Assembly (NCBI GenBank): GCA_027924585.1
Contig: BSBM01000106.1
Location: forward strand, 39,695,501 to 39,759,500
DNA: 64,000 nt
Direction of reading: 5' to 3'
Origin: Larix kaempferi
Lineage: Eukaryota > Streptophyta > Pinopsida > Pinales > Pinaceae
The notes beneath the pieces were generated by a model. That model had not been told where the DNA came from and ran no database searches. It saw nothing but the letters and a program-made list of their open reading frames with translations. Shown here piece by piece: positions 47,420 through 60,734 of the stretch. Position numbers and translations under genes: made by a program. The stretch's first letter is position 1, and each line of letters begins with the position of its first letter.

Positions 47420-48917
47420 TGTAATACCCCAATTTTGACCCTTAGGAAATATTGGCTTCTAATGTAAATATTGTATACACACGTTTTATGTTTCCCTAGC
47501 GTGGAGCTCAAGGCCAAGGCCCCGCTAGTTTATGCTCGGATTTTATTTAAATTAGACCCGCTTGATGTTTTGTTACCCACATGCTATTAAGCCATGGGAT
47601 ATTGTAAATTGATGTAAATATTTAACATTGAAATGAAATACCAAAACTGGCTATGGAGGCAACGAATGAGAAGGGGCCACGTGTATCCACTAGGGAGTGG
47701 TGAGGGGGCTATGGGACTAAACCCTTGGCTTCCATTTGTCATTATGAGAACCCATTGACTTCCCTAGGTGACATTAATGCCTGTTGTAAGGAAGTGGTTG
47801 AGATTTCAGCCCATGGCTTCAATGGAGCATGGGCAACCCTGAAATTCGTATGGGTAGGTATGGGCTTTGTTTTCTTGTACAAGAAGTCACTCAACCTCAT
47901 GGGAGGTTGCTTCTTTCTCATCCCCATTCGAGGGTGGAGGGATATAGCATCATTCTGCATCCAAAAATGAGTGCCAGCAGTGAGAGAACCAGAAATCGCG
48001 ACCTTGAGAGAACTTAGATTTTGAAAGACCAAAAACGCCCAGATTTGGCATGGGACAGGGAAATCCAATGGGGGATCCATCAGCATGAACCTTGGGGCGA
48101 ATTTGGGAGCATTAGCTACCCCGAAATCAATAGGAAAACCCAGTTTTTGCAGCTCAGAAAACCAGTGACGGATTTGAGTATTTGGTGAGCAGAATGGTGA
48201 GAAATCAAGTTGGGAATGACTATGCAGAGGTTGGGTGTGCTTGATAAACCTAGTGAAGGCTAGGATCTCAAGGATTAGCAACTGGACCTTTCTATGCCCA
48301 TCCTGAAGAGCACTAGAGGGAAGAGTTGCCTGAGGGACTGTGTAACAGAGAAGGGTATCTTCCTTGTGTTGGATGTGGTAGGTAATGTGGGTGCCTAACT
48401 GTTGAGCTCACTTGAGATGCCTGTAGCTCTGTGGTTGAGCTCACTGGCTTAGCGTTACCCTCCTCTATCTTCTTGGAGGCTTGACCGAAACCATGGCTAT
48501 GAGTGAACCCAGCTAGTTCCTCCTTAGTGGATACACAGCCCAGCTCGGGGGTGATCTCTCAGCTGAAAGAATATAGGTTGGATAGAGATCTATGGTTGGG
48601 AGGAACGTTGCCTTCACGTTTGGACCGTTACAGTTCAAGATAAGTATTCTTGTGGTTGAGTTATGTTAATTCTATGCTCTACAAATATTTTAATTAATGA
48701 TTGTTGTTTGTATGTCGAATGCATGATGAAACTGTATGCATATGTAATGTGTAATGTTTTAATTCCGTTGTGTTTATATTGAGTTTAAATCTGCACACAT
48801 AAGCTTTTAAATTTCATGCATTTACGAGTCAAAGTATTGGGGCTAAGTCTGCCCAAAGCCGGGTAGTTTGGTTAACGTTTCCTTCCTTGCACGGGAGTGA
48901 TGGAAGGGGGCGTTACA
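47420..48917 (+). mobile_element. Solo LTR of a second retrotransposon family (1,498 bp)
   Basis: Ends TGTAATACCCC...GGGGCGTTACA with TG...CA and flanking TTACA duplications. It has no internal region or second LTR. It interrupts a 49-bp tandem repeat array in the host LTR; the corresponding place in the other LTR (about 61650) is uninterrupted. The frame at 47742-48281 (minus, 179 codons) is inside it and has no known motif. Confidence 0.92.
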
Positions 48918-48922
48918 TTACA
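48918..48922 (+). repeat. Target-site duplication TTACA, right
   Basis: Second copy of the 5-bp duplication flanking the solo LTR. Confidence 0.88.
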
Positions 48923-49724
48923 TTTGTCTTTTCCGTTTATTAACAAGGTACCACATCGTCGGGTCCTTCCGCCGATATTCTTTCAATGCATCTGACTCGC
49001 GGGGACTTCATGTAGGTATTTTAGGATCCATTACCTGCAATCCTTCGTCTACACGCTGTTGGAGACTAATGGCGCTGAGGAGTAAGTTCATTCTTACTAC
49101 ACGCCCCCCAACTCATACGTGACCAACTCCATCATGGTCCACTTCGCACGACCTCACACTTCCCCTGAGTAAGCGGATCAGTGCTTCTCTACTCATGCGT
49201 GGAATTCTGTTGTAAGTTGACACCGTCTTCGTTCTTACGTGTGTGATTTTATTCGTACTTTACGACCCCTTTATTTCCTTTGTTAGTCCATCGGTGAATC
49301 GTTTCACCTGTCACTGCACACATGCTCAAAAGTACACATTAATAGCTCTGCTCTTATTTTATCATAATTTATTTTATAAACTACTAGTCGTTAAGCATCA
49401 TAATTTACTCATAAACATCGTAATTCATCTCATAAACTGCTAATCGTTAAGCAACGAAATTTTAATCATAATATCATATATTTCGTTAATCAGTTAATCA
49501 TTATGTCAACATGCATTTATTCATCAGATTTAGACAAAGTCTTCATTTCCCCAATTGTCATTCAATTCATTGTTTTTCGTTCGTCAATAGTCATCATGCA
49601 TATCTTCAAGTGTTTCTCAATCATTAACACATATCAAGACCCAAAATATCACTTTATCAAAGTTGTTCAGTCGGGTCACTCGACAGGTGCCCTTAAAGTC
49701 CATAGTAATTCTAGTGGCATTACA

Positions 49725-49760
49725 TACACCCCCTCTTATATAGAACTTCGTCCCGAAGTT
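49725..49760 (-). other. Polypurine tract region of the LARD-like element
   Basis: The minus strand reads CTTCGGGACGAAGTTC, then TATAAGAGGGGGTG just before the LTR's TGTAATGCC end. GGACGAA followed by a G-rich run is usual at the 3' end of the internal region of Gypsy-type elements. Confidence 0.65.
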
Positions 49761-51898
49761 AATTTTTTTGTTCTCGTACTTTCGACGCTAAGCTTTACTT
49801 TAATTTCCTATTCTCATCTTCTTGTCATTCTCTTCTATCTTTCTCCAACAATCATGGCTATAAGCACAAGTGGTTCTAATCATTAGTTCCTATATCATTT
49901 CATATGGTTCCAATACACCCTCAAGAACTTCATCGTAACTGCGTAATGCAAATCCAATAATGCCTTCATAATTGTCAATACCAAATTAGATCTGCGAAGG
50001 TCTAAGATATCCAAATTAATTACAGGCTATATAGCATCAATATCCACCCAATAGTTATCAAATCACCACCAAGCAAGACTCCAAATCTATTTGGTCATCC
50101 TTCCCTCCAAGATGAGAAGGTAAACATCATAACATATTCCGTCAATCGAAGATGGGTAAGATATGGTCACGTTGTTAACAAATCAAGAGAGAGACCCTCA
50201 AATATTCCAAAACCAATTTCCATAAGGTTACTTCCAAAAACCCCTAAATGTTGGTTCTCAAATTGATAGGATTCGAGGCATCGAAACTTAGTGACTTAGT
50301 CGAAAGTTTTAAATTTTATCCCTTAGTCCTTTCATCAATATCATTACATCTAGGTTAATGAGCTTATCACATACTTACTTCATTTTATCCCTTCTATTGT
50401 TACAGGATTACTTCGACAGACTCATCAAGTCGTATAATGTGTTTTTTTCTTATCCTTATCAAGTTCTATATCAAAGGCTAGTCATATTTTCATCAAGGGT
50501 TGAATATGTCCTTGGTTTAGCTGCATTATGTTCAGTTTATTGTGTTGATCATCTCCATACATCGTTTTACTAAAATCGTCTTCGTTGGCCCATTTCAGTG
50601 GGCTTTCCAAGTTTCATCTTATGTGTCTACATAGTCTCATTGAGTCTTGTTTGGAAAAAAGTCGTCTTGATTTGGCCCTTTAGGGGAACCTTCCCCATTA
50701 ATAATTCGTCATTTACCATTTCCATGGTCATGTCGATTTTGTACTCTTTCGTTCTCATTAACATTATTGTCATGCTAGAAAATTAGTTTCGTTGGGATTA
50801 GCTCCTCATTCTAGTAACACTAATATCTCTGATTTCAAAATTTAAGTTCGTTTTACTTTCTCAACATCGGTCAAAGTTTCATAAATCAGAGCATCTCGAT
50901 GTAGTGCCATTTTAGAATTTATCAATTTTCCATCATTTAGTAAATTCACCCAATATATCCGTCCACTAGTTTTCTCATCATCGCTATGTAGGAAAAGTTT
51001 AAAATATTTTCGGTCTTTGTTCCCTTCTCCGAGTACGTTTTCCTCGAAATTCAAATTTATGTATATTGATATCATCTCTATTCATCAATTTCCTTTAATG
51101 TAGTAGCTGCATCCCGTTATGGTAAATAAATATTCACATTCAAGTCTCGTTCATTGTATGACCTATACTAGCTTTTGCAAAGAGTAAATGACTATAGCTC
51201 AGTTATAACATAGATATGTTATCTATACTTTTTTGAAATAATTTATCATTCTATATCTTTCATAATTCCTTAAACTATACCCCTACCATAATTTCCATAA
51301 ATAAGGGAAGTAATTTTTGCACAACAATTTCCATTCGATAAGAAAAGTAATCATTACATTTCAACCATTCATCTTATAGACCAATAAGACTTAATATATT
51401 TCCACTTAAGAACTTAAGAATTTTTTTTTTCTCAATTTTATCAACACTATATGATTATGCAAATAACTCTTATATATCCTGAGTAGATGCTAGCATGAAA
51501 CATAACATCTCCATATTTAATAGATCTATATTATCAAAAAAACAAAAACACGTTAGTTCCTTGTTTTCATTTTAAAAGTCATTTAAAATAAGATTCCCTT
51601 CCACTATACGATCTATCTTCTATAATTCTCTTTCCCTTAAATAATATTTCCCTTTTTATGGGAGACATTTCGGTACTCCTACTTTGTGATGGCATCCTTG
51701 CACTTGCAACCCTATTGACCCATTTTTGTGGTCATTAGATGGACATTATCTTATCTTATATTTTCATGTTATTTTCTTGCCAATAATCATTCCTCATAAG
51801 CCTTATACCCATAGCAAACAACCCCAACATCTTAGCACAACTTCTCTAAATGACCAGATTTCTTTTATCATAAGCACAAGCAAATAATGTCATTCAAT
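49761..51898. other. Interior of the LARD-like element, no gene recognised
   Basis: AT-rich with many short frames. The minus-strand frame 50842-51075 (77 codons) lacks a known motif. No RT, integrase or chromodomain signature. Confidence 0.45.
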
Positions 51899-52649
51899 TA
51901 GGGGAATTTTGAGATCTAAAATGAGCCTCCTAAGAGATATAATAAAATATTATGAGTGGGGCATTTTGTGGGGGAGGTATATTTACAACTCAGCTTTTAC
52001 ACTACACCCAATGTAACTATGGTTAAATTAGATTGAAAAGATGTCTAAAATAAAAATAATTAAAAAAACTTTTTTGATGTGACTAAAAATAAAAGTACTT
52101 TTAAATATATGAATTGATTTTAAATATAATATGATGAAAGTAGTTATAAGTTTGAATTTTGAAATATAATTTATTCAATATTCAAAATATATTTATAAAA
52201 CTATATATTTTGAATTCTGAATTTTAAATTTTAAACATAAAGTAAATTTATATGAATAAATTATCATTTTTTAAAAGTATATATTTATTATATAAATCTA
52301 ACTTGCTCATTAAAAATAAAACTAAATCATATATTCATATAAATCGTATTTATATTTTTTTATAAATATAACTTAGTCATTTATTTATATTATTATTAAT
52401 AATTTTAAATATATTAAATATCTATTTATATAAATATCTGAATTATTTAAATATACTTAATAAAATTAAATATTTTTACAATATTCATTTAACAATCAAT
52501 AAATTTCATTTGTTTTATTTAATTTCATAACATAAATAATTTAATAGGAATCAATGATCCCATAACAAGTATTCCATTACATATATACCTATGCATTATT
52601 AATTAAATATAAAATTAAAAAATTCAATAGATTAATATAATATGTCTCA

Positions 52650-53570
52650 GACTTACAAATGACTGGGGAAAGTTGGATATCATATCAAACACTGCTCAAT
52701 GGATATCGTCTCATAAAGCCTTTATAATCCTTCCGGTTTTGGTTTGCTGGAGCATTTGGTATGTGAGGAATCTTGCCATTTTTTAAAATCATTCACCAAA
52801 TTTCATTGTGGCAGCTGATATCTGTCCCAAGCAATTTGCACTCTACCAAAACAGGAAAACTGGCAGTAAACCTCGAATGGTGGCAGCATTGAATATTCAG
52901 TTTGATAGCCCAGTTCTATATTTTGATGGAGCTGCAGCTCGAGATCATTGTGCAGCTGGTGGAGTATTATTTCTTAATCAGGATCATTATTATACATGCA
53001 AATTGAAATGTGGTAAAGGAACTAACATGAAAGCTGAAATTGTGGCACTTTGGATGATTGTTAAGGTGGCAAATCTTTTTGGGCTGGCAGATGTTAAAAT
53101 CTTTGGTGACTCTCAGGTCACTATAAAGTGGGCTTGTGGTGAATATAATCTTCAGGTTGTTGTTTTGACTCCATGGTGTGATCACATCAGACTGGAACTC
53201 TCTTGCTTCCATACATTTTCTCTACAACATATTTTTAGAGAAAACAATACTTTAGCGGATAAGTTATCTAAGGAAGCTCTGGAGACAGAAGAAGGAATCT
53301 TATTCTGGGAGGAATTCATAGAATCCAAGTTGGATTCTGCTGGTTCATTTTCAATTTTTGAGATTTAAGGGTAGATATGTGGGTGACAATCTAGCTTTTT
53401 GTAGCTTTTTGTATATTTTTTTTGGACTTATATCATCGGGATCTAGCTAATTCAGAATGATTATTTTGATACTCTAGACAAATCAGTGTTGAAATATGCA
53501 CATCATTGTACTATTTGATTTATTTCTATAAATAGCAATAGTACACTTTTTTTCGCTGAAAAAAAATGTA
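52650..53570 (+). mobile_element. 5'-truncated plant LINE 3' end
   Basis: It starts abruptly in coding sequence (reading LPVLVCWSIWYVRNLAIF, the usual W-IW-RN block before RNase H in plant LINEs). It then contains an RNase H domain and a 3' untranslated stretch with a TATAAATAGCAATAGTACAC tail, and ends in an A-rich GCTGAAAAAAAA. Target duplications were not resolved. Confidence 0.75.
52808..53368 (+). pseudogene. LINE RNase H domain (RVT_3 type)
   Basis: 186 codons. RNase H carboxylates are all present: LYFDGAA (Asp40), MKAEIVAL (Glu77), IFGDSQ (Asp101) and TLADKLSKEAL (Asp151), with the HIFRENN motif before the last. In plant LINEs this domain degrades the RNA strand after target-primed reverse transcription. 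The frame continues upstream but for a TAA at 52784-52786, and the reverse transcriptase is missing through 5' truncation, so this is a dead fragment despite its open frame. Confidence 0.85.
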
Positions 53571-54334
53571 TTTGTTTTAAATATTAATTTAATGGATTTA
53601 CTTCTCATTTAATTTATTTTATTTTACGTCAAAACGTGACATAATAATTATGGATTTTTAAGTTGAATACTACGTATTCATTAAATAATGAGTAAATATT
53701 TAAAATAGCATATTCTATATTGAAAAGTATTTACACATGTTTCAATGTTTTTTATATTTTTAATTTATTATTTAAAAGTATAAATTATATATTATAAAAA
53801 CATTAAATATATAAATATACGTGTTATAATATTAAATGTATATATTATAATTAATAAATTATATATTTTATATTGAAAAGTATTTAGATGATTTTGATTT
53901 TGAAGAGATTTCAATGTTTTTTATATTTATTATTTATTATTTAAAAGTATATATTATAAATATTAAAAAGTAATTACAAATTTGATTTTGAATAAAATAT
54001 TTATGTTTTTGGTATTTGTAATTTATTTTATATTGAAATATAGAGAGTAACTTTTTTTAAGTACTTTAAGTGTATTTTAGTACATTTATATTATATTCAA
54101 AAGTAATTTATAAGTATTATTTTCATTATGAGTACTTTACTTACAACATTGATATGGTTAACTCTGGGTTTTTATTCCCCATTTAGAATTTGACAAATAA
54201 GCACATTTAACTCAACCAATGCCACCTCAACTATTATGGATGATATCATCCTCTAAAATGTGATTGGTTCTTTTAAAGTTGATTTTGATAGTACATTTTT
54301 TTTTAGGCTCATTTTTTACCTCAAAATTCCCCTA

Positions 54335-55850
54335 ATAGCACTAAAATCCAAAACCAGCTATCCAATTCATCAAATGTCTTCCTAAACATTATTTATTTAT
54401 TGAAATGACTTTCACTTGCCTATCATTTAAGGAAGCTATATTTATTCCATAACAAATGTTTAAGCCTTAACATGAATTTCCTCTTGTTAACCAGCCTATA
54501 GTTCAGGCAAAGACAAATGGGGATATGTTTATAATTGAACGCTACCTATAATATGGTTGCCATCTTGCATTCCTCATTTTAAGAAATGTTCTTTGTAAAA
54601 ATTACTCCACATATGCCATTCATAGTAGTTGTATGTCCTAAGACCCATGACTCAATAAAATCTTAAGTTATTGTTGTATACAGCTAATGCCTTATTTGAA
54701 TCTCAATCTTTCAATAAACAGTAAATCCTTTTAACATATAAATATGTAAGTTCCTATCTCTTCAATACGCAGTAAATCTTTTTAAAATATAAATATGCAC
54801 CACATATACTATGCAATCACATACATATATAACTTAAAAACATGTTAACCATTTCAAAATAAACATTATACCATACTTTATGTTCTAGACTCTACTTACT
54901 ATTCAAATCTAACCAAGCACAAAGTGACAGCCCCACAACACAATAATCCCAATTATAGTAATTACGAAGAATTTTAAAACATTTTATTCTTCCTTAAAGA
55001 GAATCATATTTATAAAAGAAAGATAAAGAAAATAAAATAATAAATATCTTCACTTTATTCATAAAATAACATCAATCGTATATAAAAGAAAACTCCATCG
55101 ATCTATTTATCTTGATCGCACTTTTCTACCAAATCTATATATATATAATCTTTATGAATTTCATAATTTTTAAAATATTTCGCCTATACAATAATAATCT
55201 TTATAAACTACATCTTCTATTCATTTTCACCTACAAAATGATTTGCAACCGTTATAATTTCGATGGTGTAAATTCAATTCATACTGCAATTTAAAATACC
55301 TTCCATTCATGAATTACAATTTCTTGTTTCCATTAATTTCGAGAAGTCTCATTATCTCAAGCACTTCGATCTTCAAAACTACTTTTCCTTCTTCCCCTAC
55401 ACATTTGATTTTACTTTGTAAAACTCATTTATGTAAAGGCGTGATAAATAAATCCCTTTTTAACCCTAACACAAATTCACAAAATCTTCTTAAAGCTAAT
55501 CCCCTCCAGGTTAAGGAATTCAATGATAAAGTCAAATTGGAACTTTTCTTGACCAAATATTAAAAGTGCATCCAATCTAATTTATATTGTTATAATATAA
55601 TAATATTATTCATATAATATGCCACATAATTTATAGAAAGAAATCATAAGTTTTTAATTAAAATTTTCATACATAAAATTATAAAATACAGAGTTTAACT
55701 CAGAGATGGAATTTGACAGGCATTTGCCCGTTTTCAGACATTTTACCCGTCAAATACGTTAAAAAAATTGCTCAACATGTTTTGTGAGACAGTTAAGTTT
55801 TGTAATAAAACGTTGGTTTGACGTTTCGAAATTATGTGAAAACGTCATTA
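54335..55850. other. Interior of the LARD-like element, AT-rich
   Basis: No supported gene. 54720-54800 has a short imperfect duplication (CAGTAAATC(C/T)TTTTAA...ATAAATATG). The frame 55309-55563 has no motif. Confidence 0.45.
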
Positions 55851-56850
55851 TAGTTTAGTTTATATAGGAGTAGCCTGTCGGGCCAGGGGTCCGGGGCTCG
55901 CCGAGTCGCCAGTCGCCAATTCCATTACCAATTTACCGATGGTATGATTTACCAGTCACCACCCGAGTCCGGACCGACGCCCGTGAAGTTTGAATGACAG
56001 GTCAGACTCCAGAGGTTGGCCCATCAGTGTCCCACTGTCCATCAACCCGTTACCCACCCTGGCATGAGCATCCACCTGTTCGGTGTTCCAACTTGCAAGT
56101 TGCAGCCTCCGGGTTAATAACTTAATACATTAAATAGGTTTGGTGATGCCGTAAATGCCATTGAATGTGCCAGACTCAGTCGACTCTCGGCCCCCGGGAA
56201 TGCAAATCGCGATTATGCTAATGCAAGCAGCGACTCAGCAAGGGTTTATTGTTTTCATTGTTCAAGAATCAACATGCCCGCAGCCTGAAATGAATGCCTT
56301 TGTCTCAGACTTGGACTCTCGAGGATTATCGTCGACGCGCCGTGGAAGAAAACAACACAAAAGCTTAAGCTTCCCACAAGAAAACACAAATTCCGTGCTA
56401 AAGGCATTGCAGAACAGTGGAGATGTTGACGTTGGAATTCGTATGCTTATTTCATATCGTTGGTTGCAAATTTATATAGAGAGGGAGGGCCGCAGGCTCG
56501 CAACCCAACCCCTATTTTGGAGGGAAGTTGGCCAAACACAGAGATATCAAACCCAGTTTGGTTTGTGCCTGCCGCCTGGAACAAGAATTCAATCTGCACT
56601 GGACAAATTATATATCTCATACAAGGTAGCTTCTCAAGATATTGCAAAGAATGCAAAGGATATGCTTATTTTTGGATGGATACGCAAAATACTTTCTATA
56701 AATCTCAATTTCTGTATTTTCTGCACCTGTCTTTTTTTTCTCAGGTTGATTCATGAGGTGAGCCTCTCTTTTTTTCTCAGGTCGATTCAAGTTTTCATAC
56801 ACGGAGTGACGGAACCCTGTTGTTTTCAGGTTGGATTTTGAATTTATGTT
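55851..56850 (+). CDS. GC-richer, possibly spliced ORF of unknown function
   Basis: A TTTATATAGG TATA-like box at ~55857 precedes a GC-rich leader and an ATG at 56155. The open frame runs 56155-56841 unspliced. A more gene-like reading ends exon 1 after codon 157 at ACAAG|GTAGCT (56625/56626) and resumes at a TTTTTTCTCAG acceptor (56780) with VDSSFHTRSDGTLLFSG. The acceptor region is duplicated (56731-56757 and 56758-56790). The protein has a hydrophobic segment at ~14-40, a basic SSTRRGRKQHK stretch and no domain I know. It sits on the strand opposite to the host retrotransposon. It could be a captured host gene fragment or a small TE promoter-leader. Confidence 0.4.
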
Positions 56851-57517
56851 TTTTGAAATAAATTTCTAGCATTCTGTACATAAACAATGAATAGAATGTG
56901 AGGATGTTATGGATGCTGATTAATATTCGAATTCAAACTTATCTGCATATTTGAATTTGTTGAAAGCACACGTTTGTACATATGTGGGTATTGGGTAGTC
57001 TATATGTTCATCTGTGTGAAGTTATTTTCTCATGGTTGTGCAGTGAATAGCTGTTTTGGGTGTTTTTTTTCCTATTGGGGTTTCCTTGCTCATATTTATA
57101 AATCTCGAGCCCCCCCTTCGGTTGGCCAGCCAATGCAACAGTCTATCTTCGTAATCATAATGGTTCGATCCTCCATTTCGTTCGTTTTAGCAACTCATCC
57201 TACTCCCTCCTCAAGAGCTTCCCACCCACGACAGAGGAAGGAACCTCTAAACAAGTAGATCGTAAGTAAGATTGCATGCAGCAGTTCCAAAATAGACAAA
57301 AATAATAGACAAAACCTATAATAAGAAATCCAAGATGCTTTATTTACTGGATATTTTGAATGGGCTACAGAAAGCAAACTGAAGAAGGATAATTGACTCT
57401 TTCTGCCTCATGTTCCGCGGTAAAGATAGTCAATTTGTATTCCCAATGCTTCATTGGGAGAAGCTAATTCCAAAGCTCCGTCCAAGCCGAAGGATTCAAG
57501 CTCGATAAAACCTGACT

Positions 57518-58081
57518 CTACCGTGCATAAATGTTGGAATGCTTGCTTCCACAAAGCCCCTTGTGTCTATAGTGCCCGAAGAATACAAGAGTATAAGAGC
57601 TATATATGGATTCAACTTTTTGTTTAGCTCTATAAATGGCATAAATGTGAACATTAGGAATCATGAAAGGATTGGGCCTTCTCGTGAACCTAGCTAATGA
57701 GCTATCATTGGTGTGCTGAATATCAAAATGGACAACCTTGTACTCACTAGGGCCACAAGGATAAAAAGATAAGTTCAAGGCTAACTCTTTTTCGATCAAG
57801 GCTCTATGTAGGTAATGTTCATGCTGGATCTTATCGTTGATGTCCATTCCAAACTTTATCTTCGGCCAAGAAAACAAGATTTATGAGTTGTGAACTTGTG
57901 AGCACCTCCAGTCCTCCCAGTGACGAAAACTTTTAGTTATGCCTTCACACTTCCACACACACCCTAAGGGAGGTATGCAATACCACCTGCGTAATCTATG
58001 AATTCCCACTCCCATTAGCATGACGCCCATACTTCCCAAATCAAGGAAAGGATGGAATTCAACCAGCGGCCAGTGGGCCAC
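57518..58081 (-). pseudogene. F-box-associated-domain-like gene fragment
   Basis: Two consecutive minus-strand frames. 57881-58081 reads GITKSFRHWEDWRCSQVHNS, resembling the CNPxTKSFRxLP element of plant F-box proteins. 57518-57877 reads LALNLSFYPCGPSEYKVVHFDIQ and later VHIYAIYRAKQKVESIYSSYTLVF, resembling the LAFDPSxSPHYKVV...IYSS pattern of F-box-associated domains. The frames are separated by a stop, and no F-box motif itself is visible. Likely a decayed or captured fragment. Homology is by pattern only. Confidence 0.4.
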
Positions 58082-58997
58082 TAGATATCACCTACAAGAG
58101 ATCCTCCAGGCATTAGATTATGGTAGTTGTAAGAAACTAGTCCCCCGTAGAGTCGGGGAAGGTATCCAAGTTTCCTCCAACCTATAACAGCATTCCAAAT
58201 TCACAGCTAGAACTTGCTGCAATGTTTTACATAGCCTTATCAACATTTTTTTGAAAAAATTCTTGTGGTGTTTCTATAACATTTGTCTCTATATCCATTG
58301 ACATATACAAATAAAAGAGTTTTGTCTTTATACCAGTGCCCTCATACAATGCTTTAATGTTTTTATGACAGATGTCTCTATAGTTGATGACATATACAAA
58401 TCAAATAGAGTTTTGCCTTTATTTCTATTGTCAATGCTCTCAAAAAATGACTTGTCTAGTTACCATGTATTCATGTCAATTATGTCCTGCAATACTTTCT
58501 CTATTTGATAGCATGCTTTTCCTAGTTATAATATTTTCGTAGACAACACATTGACATAGTTGATGTATAAGACAATATGCTATTGCTATTCTATGCACAA
58601 CACATTGACATTGTTGATCATGTTTCTGTTGAATTGTTTATCTCACTCTCAGTAGGTTGTTTTTTTCCATCCTTTATTTTCAAAGCACATGATCAGCGAA
58701 AACATGGGTAAATGAGTCTATTGTTATCTTTTAATTGGAAATTAATGCATATCTTTCAATTGAAAATTAAATTCTTTAATAAAAACATTATTATTAAAGG
58801 GTATTTTTTTTAATAAAACTTCATTGTTGAAAGGTTATTTTTTCACTAAAACGTTGTGTGACGAACAATATAAAAATTCAAAACGTAAAAAAAAACTAGT
58901 TAGAAGAGCAGAGTTGAAATGAAATTCCAACCGTGGTTTAACTAGTATATGTTCACAACACATAATATCTCACTTTTACGGAAATCTTAATCATGGT

Positions 58998-59048
<51 letters not shown>

Positions 59049-60714
59049 ATTAACGTTTATGGTCGGGTATGTGATATGTGATGTGTGTTGAGTGATAATT
59101 ATATGTAATAAGGAATGTACAGCTCATCAAACAGAGCCTCTGAGTGATCCTCTTCCACATCAAGATGGGATTATGTTTGCAATAAGGTATACATTATCAA
59201 TATATATATTTAATAACTATTCTTCAATTAAGCATAGAGATAAACGAACTAAACTTAATGACTTTTGTAAAATACTTTGGAAATGTTTACCAACATCCAA
59301 AACTAACCTACACTTTTATGCAATATATACTATCAAACTTTTTAAAAAGGAACTGAAAGCCAGTTAGCGGGAGACTCCATTTATTTGGTCGCTTACCCCC
59401 TTCTCCTTTCAGTATTTCCGAGTCAGGGGAAGCACACTGTTCTAGTCAAAAAGTTTAGATTCTAGCCATAGCTTCCATTTAATAGTGGTACCACCAAGAT
59501 ATTCACAATCTTCGGATGTACAGGGTCTGCGTTCTCCAGTTCGCAGGGTATACGGTATTTTTATAATAAGGTCAAATGGGATAACACCATTCGTAGGATC
59601 TATGACTCATTTTCATTAGAGGTATACAATTTCTTAAATAGGGGTCCAATGCGATAGTACAGGGGCCAATAGTTGGATCTGTGTTTTCTATATCAACAGA
59701 GGTGTATCAATTTTATTACAAGGATCAGAATACCAATACATGAATTGGAGGTAGCTACGGATCGCATGAGCTTGGATTTGGCCTTTGTGACCTGGAAAAA
59801 CATAAACAAAGTTCCCACGTAAAAATTTAGCAGATCTTCTCTATGGGTCGCGAGGAGTACTCAGCCTTCATTTATGCCTTTCTTCTATGGTTAACAGTAA
59901 AATTTCTAACAGATCAACCAGAACGGCAATCACACTAACTAGATCTATAAATCTAATAGTGTGTACAGTGATGGTCTGTAAATTTTAGAGGATCGGGTTC
60001 TTTTATAGGTAGACCCTTCAACCGAAAGAGGGCTTCAACTCGATTTCCAGAAGGCGGTGGTAGAGGTATATAGAATTATTCAAAAGAAATGAATATTAAC
60101 ATAGAGATTATGCAATCCAATTTCCAGATGTCGAGACTGAGGTAAATAGTATTATTCAAAAAATGAATATTAGAATCAACCAGCTCGCTCTGTGCGGAAG
60201 TATCAATGGAGAACATAAATAAAATTTAAATGAAAACCAGATATAAACAATGTGTTTTTCCCATATCGCTATGTGCGGAAGTATCAATGGAAAACAGGGA
60301 TGAAAATGAAAATGCAGAGACAGATAGCGCATTCTTCAGCTTGCTTTGTTCGGAAGACTCAACGGAAAACTGAGATAAAATTCAAATGGAATACATAGAT
60401 TCATAAATTTCTTCCAGATCGCATTGGTAAACAAATTTGAATATAAAACAGAGTTTCATAAATCCCTTTCTAGATCTTATTAGTAAAAAAAAAAAAATTG
60501 TATGTAAAACATAGATTTGCAAATTACATCCAAAACTTTGATATTATTTACCCTTATGAATATGATTTAATTTTTCTGTCTATTTGAATTATAACCATAA
60601 AGTTAATAATACCTTTAATTGCAAATCTTAATAATTTTCTATCTAGATAACATATAACCAGAATTTATCTACCATTTCAAATCTTAAAATTTTGAGTCTC
60701 GTGCCCTCAAGGCT
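58082..60714. other. 5' interior of the LARD-like element, repeats but no gene
   Basis: 58283-58440 holds two diverged ~100-bp repeats (TGTCTCTATA...TTGA(C/T)GACATATACAAAT(A/C)AA). 60182-60440 has three diverged units around GCGGAAG(T/A)(A/C)TCAA(T/C)GGA. The position corresponds to the leader of the retrotransposon. No coding signature. Confidence 0.5.
59001..59045. repeat. (TA)n microsatellite
   Basis: About 22 uninterrupted TA repeats. Confidence 0.95.
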
Positions 60715-60720
60715 CGAACG

Positions 60721-60732
60721 ACTCTGATACCA
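60721..60732 (-). other. Primer binding site, tRNA-iMet type
   Basis: The minus strand reads TGGTATCAGAGT two bases inside the right LTR. It matches the TGGTATCAGAGC complement of plant initiator-methionine tRNA 3' ends except at the last base. It sets the element's direction as right to left. Confidence 0.85.
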
Positions 60733-60734
60733 AA

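Larger units (their letters stand above)
46483..49724 (-). repeat. 3' LTR of the LARD-like element, with nested solo LTR
   Basis: About 1,739 bp of its own sequence plus 1,503 bp of insertion (solo LTR and one target copy). By eye roughly nine in ten bases agree with the other LTR, so the insertion is not very recent. Confidence 0.88.
51901..54332. mobile_element. Terminal-inverted-repeat element (2.43 kb) with a LINE nested in it
   Basis: Left end 51901-51928 and right end 54305-54332 are inverted repeats with 25 of 28 positions matching (GGGGAATTTTGAG...AATGAGCCT). TA flanks both ends (51899-51900, 54333-54334), as in TA-targeting DNA transposons. The interior is extremely AT-rich and carries no transposase, so it is non-autonomous (MITE or foldback type). 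Confidence 0.75.

Noticed and set aside
47742-48281. 179-codon minus-strand frame
   Set aside because: It lies wholly within the solo LTR, shows no known motif, and LTRs of this kind do not code for protein.
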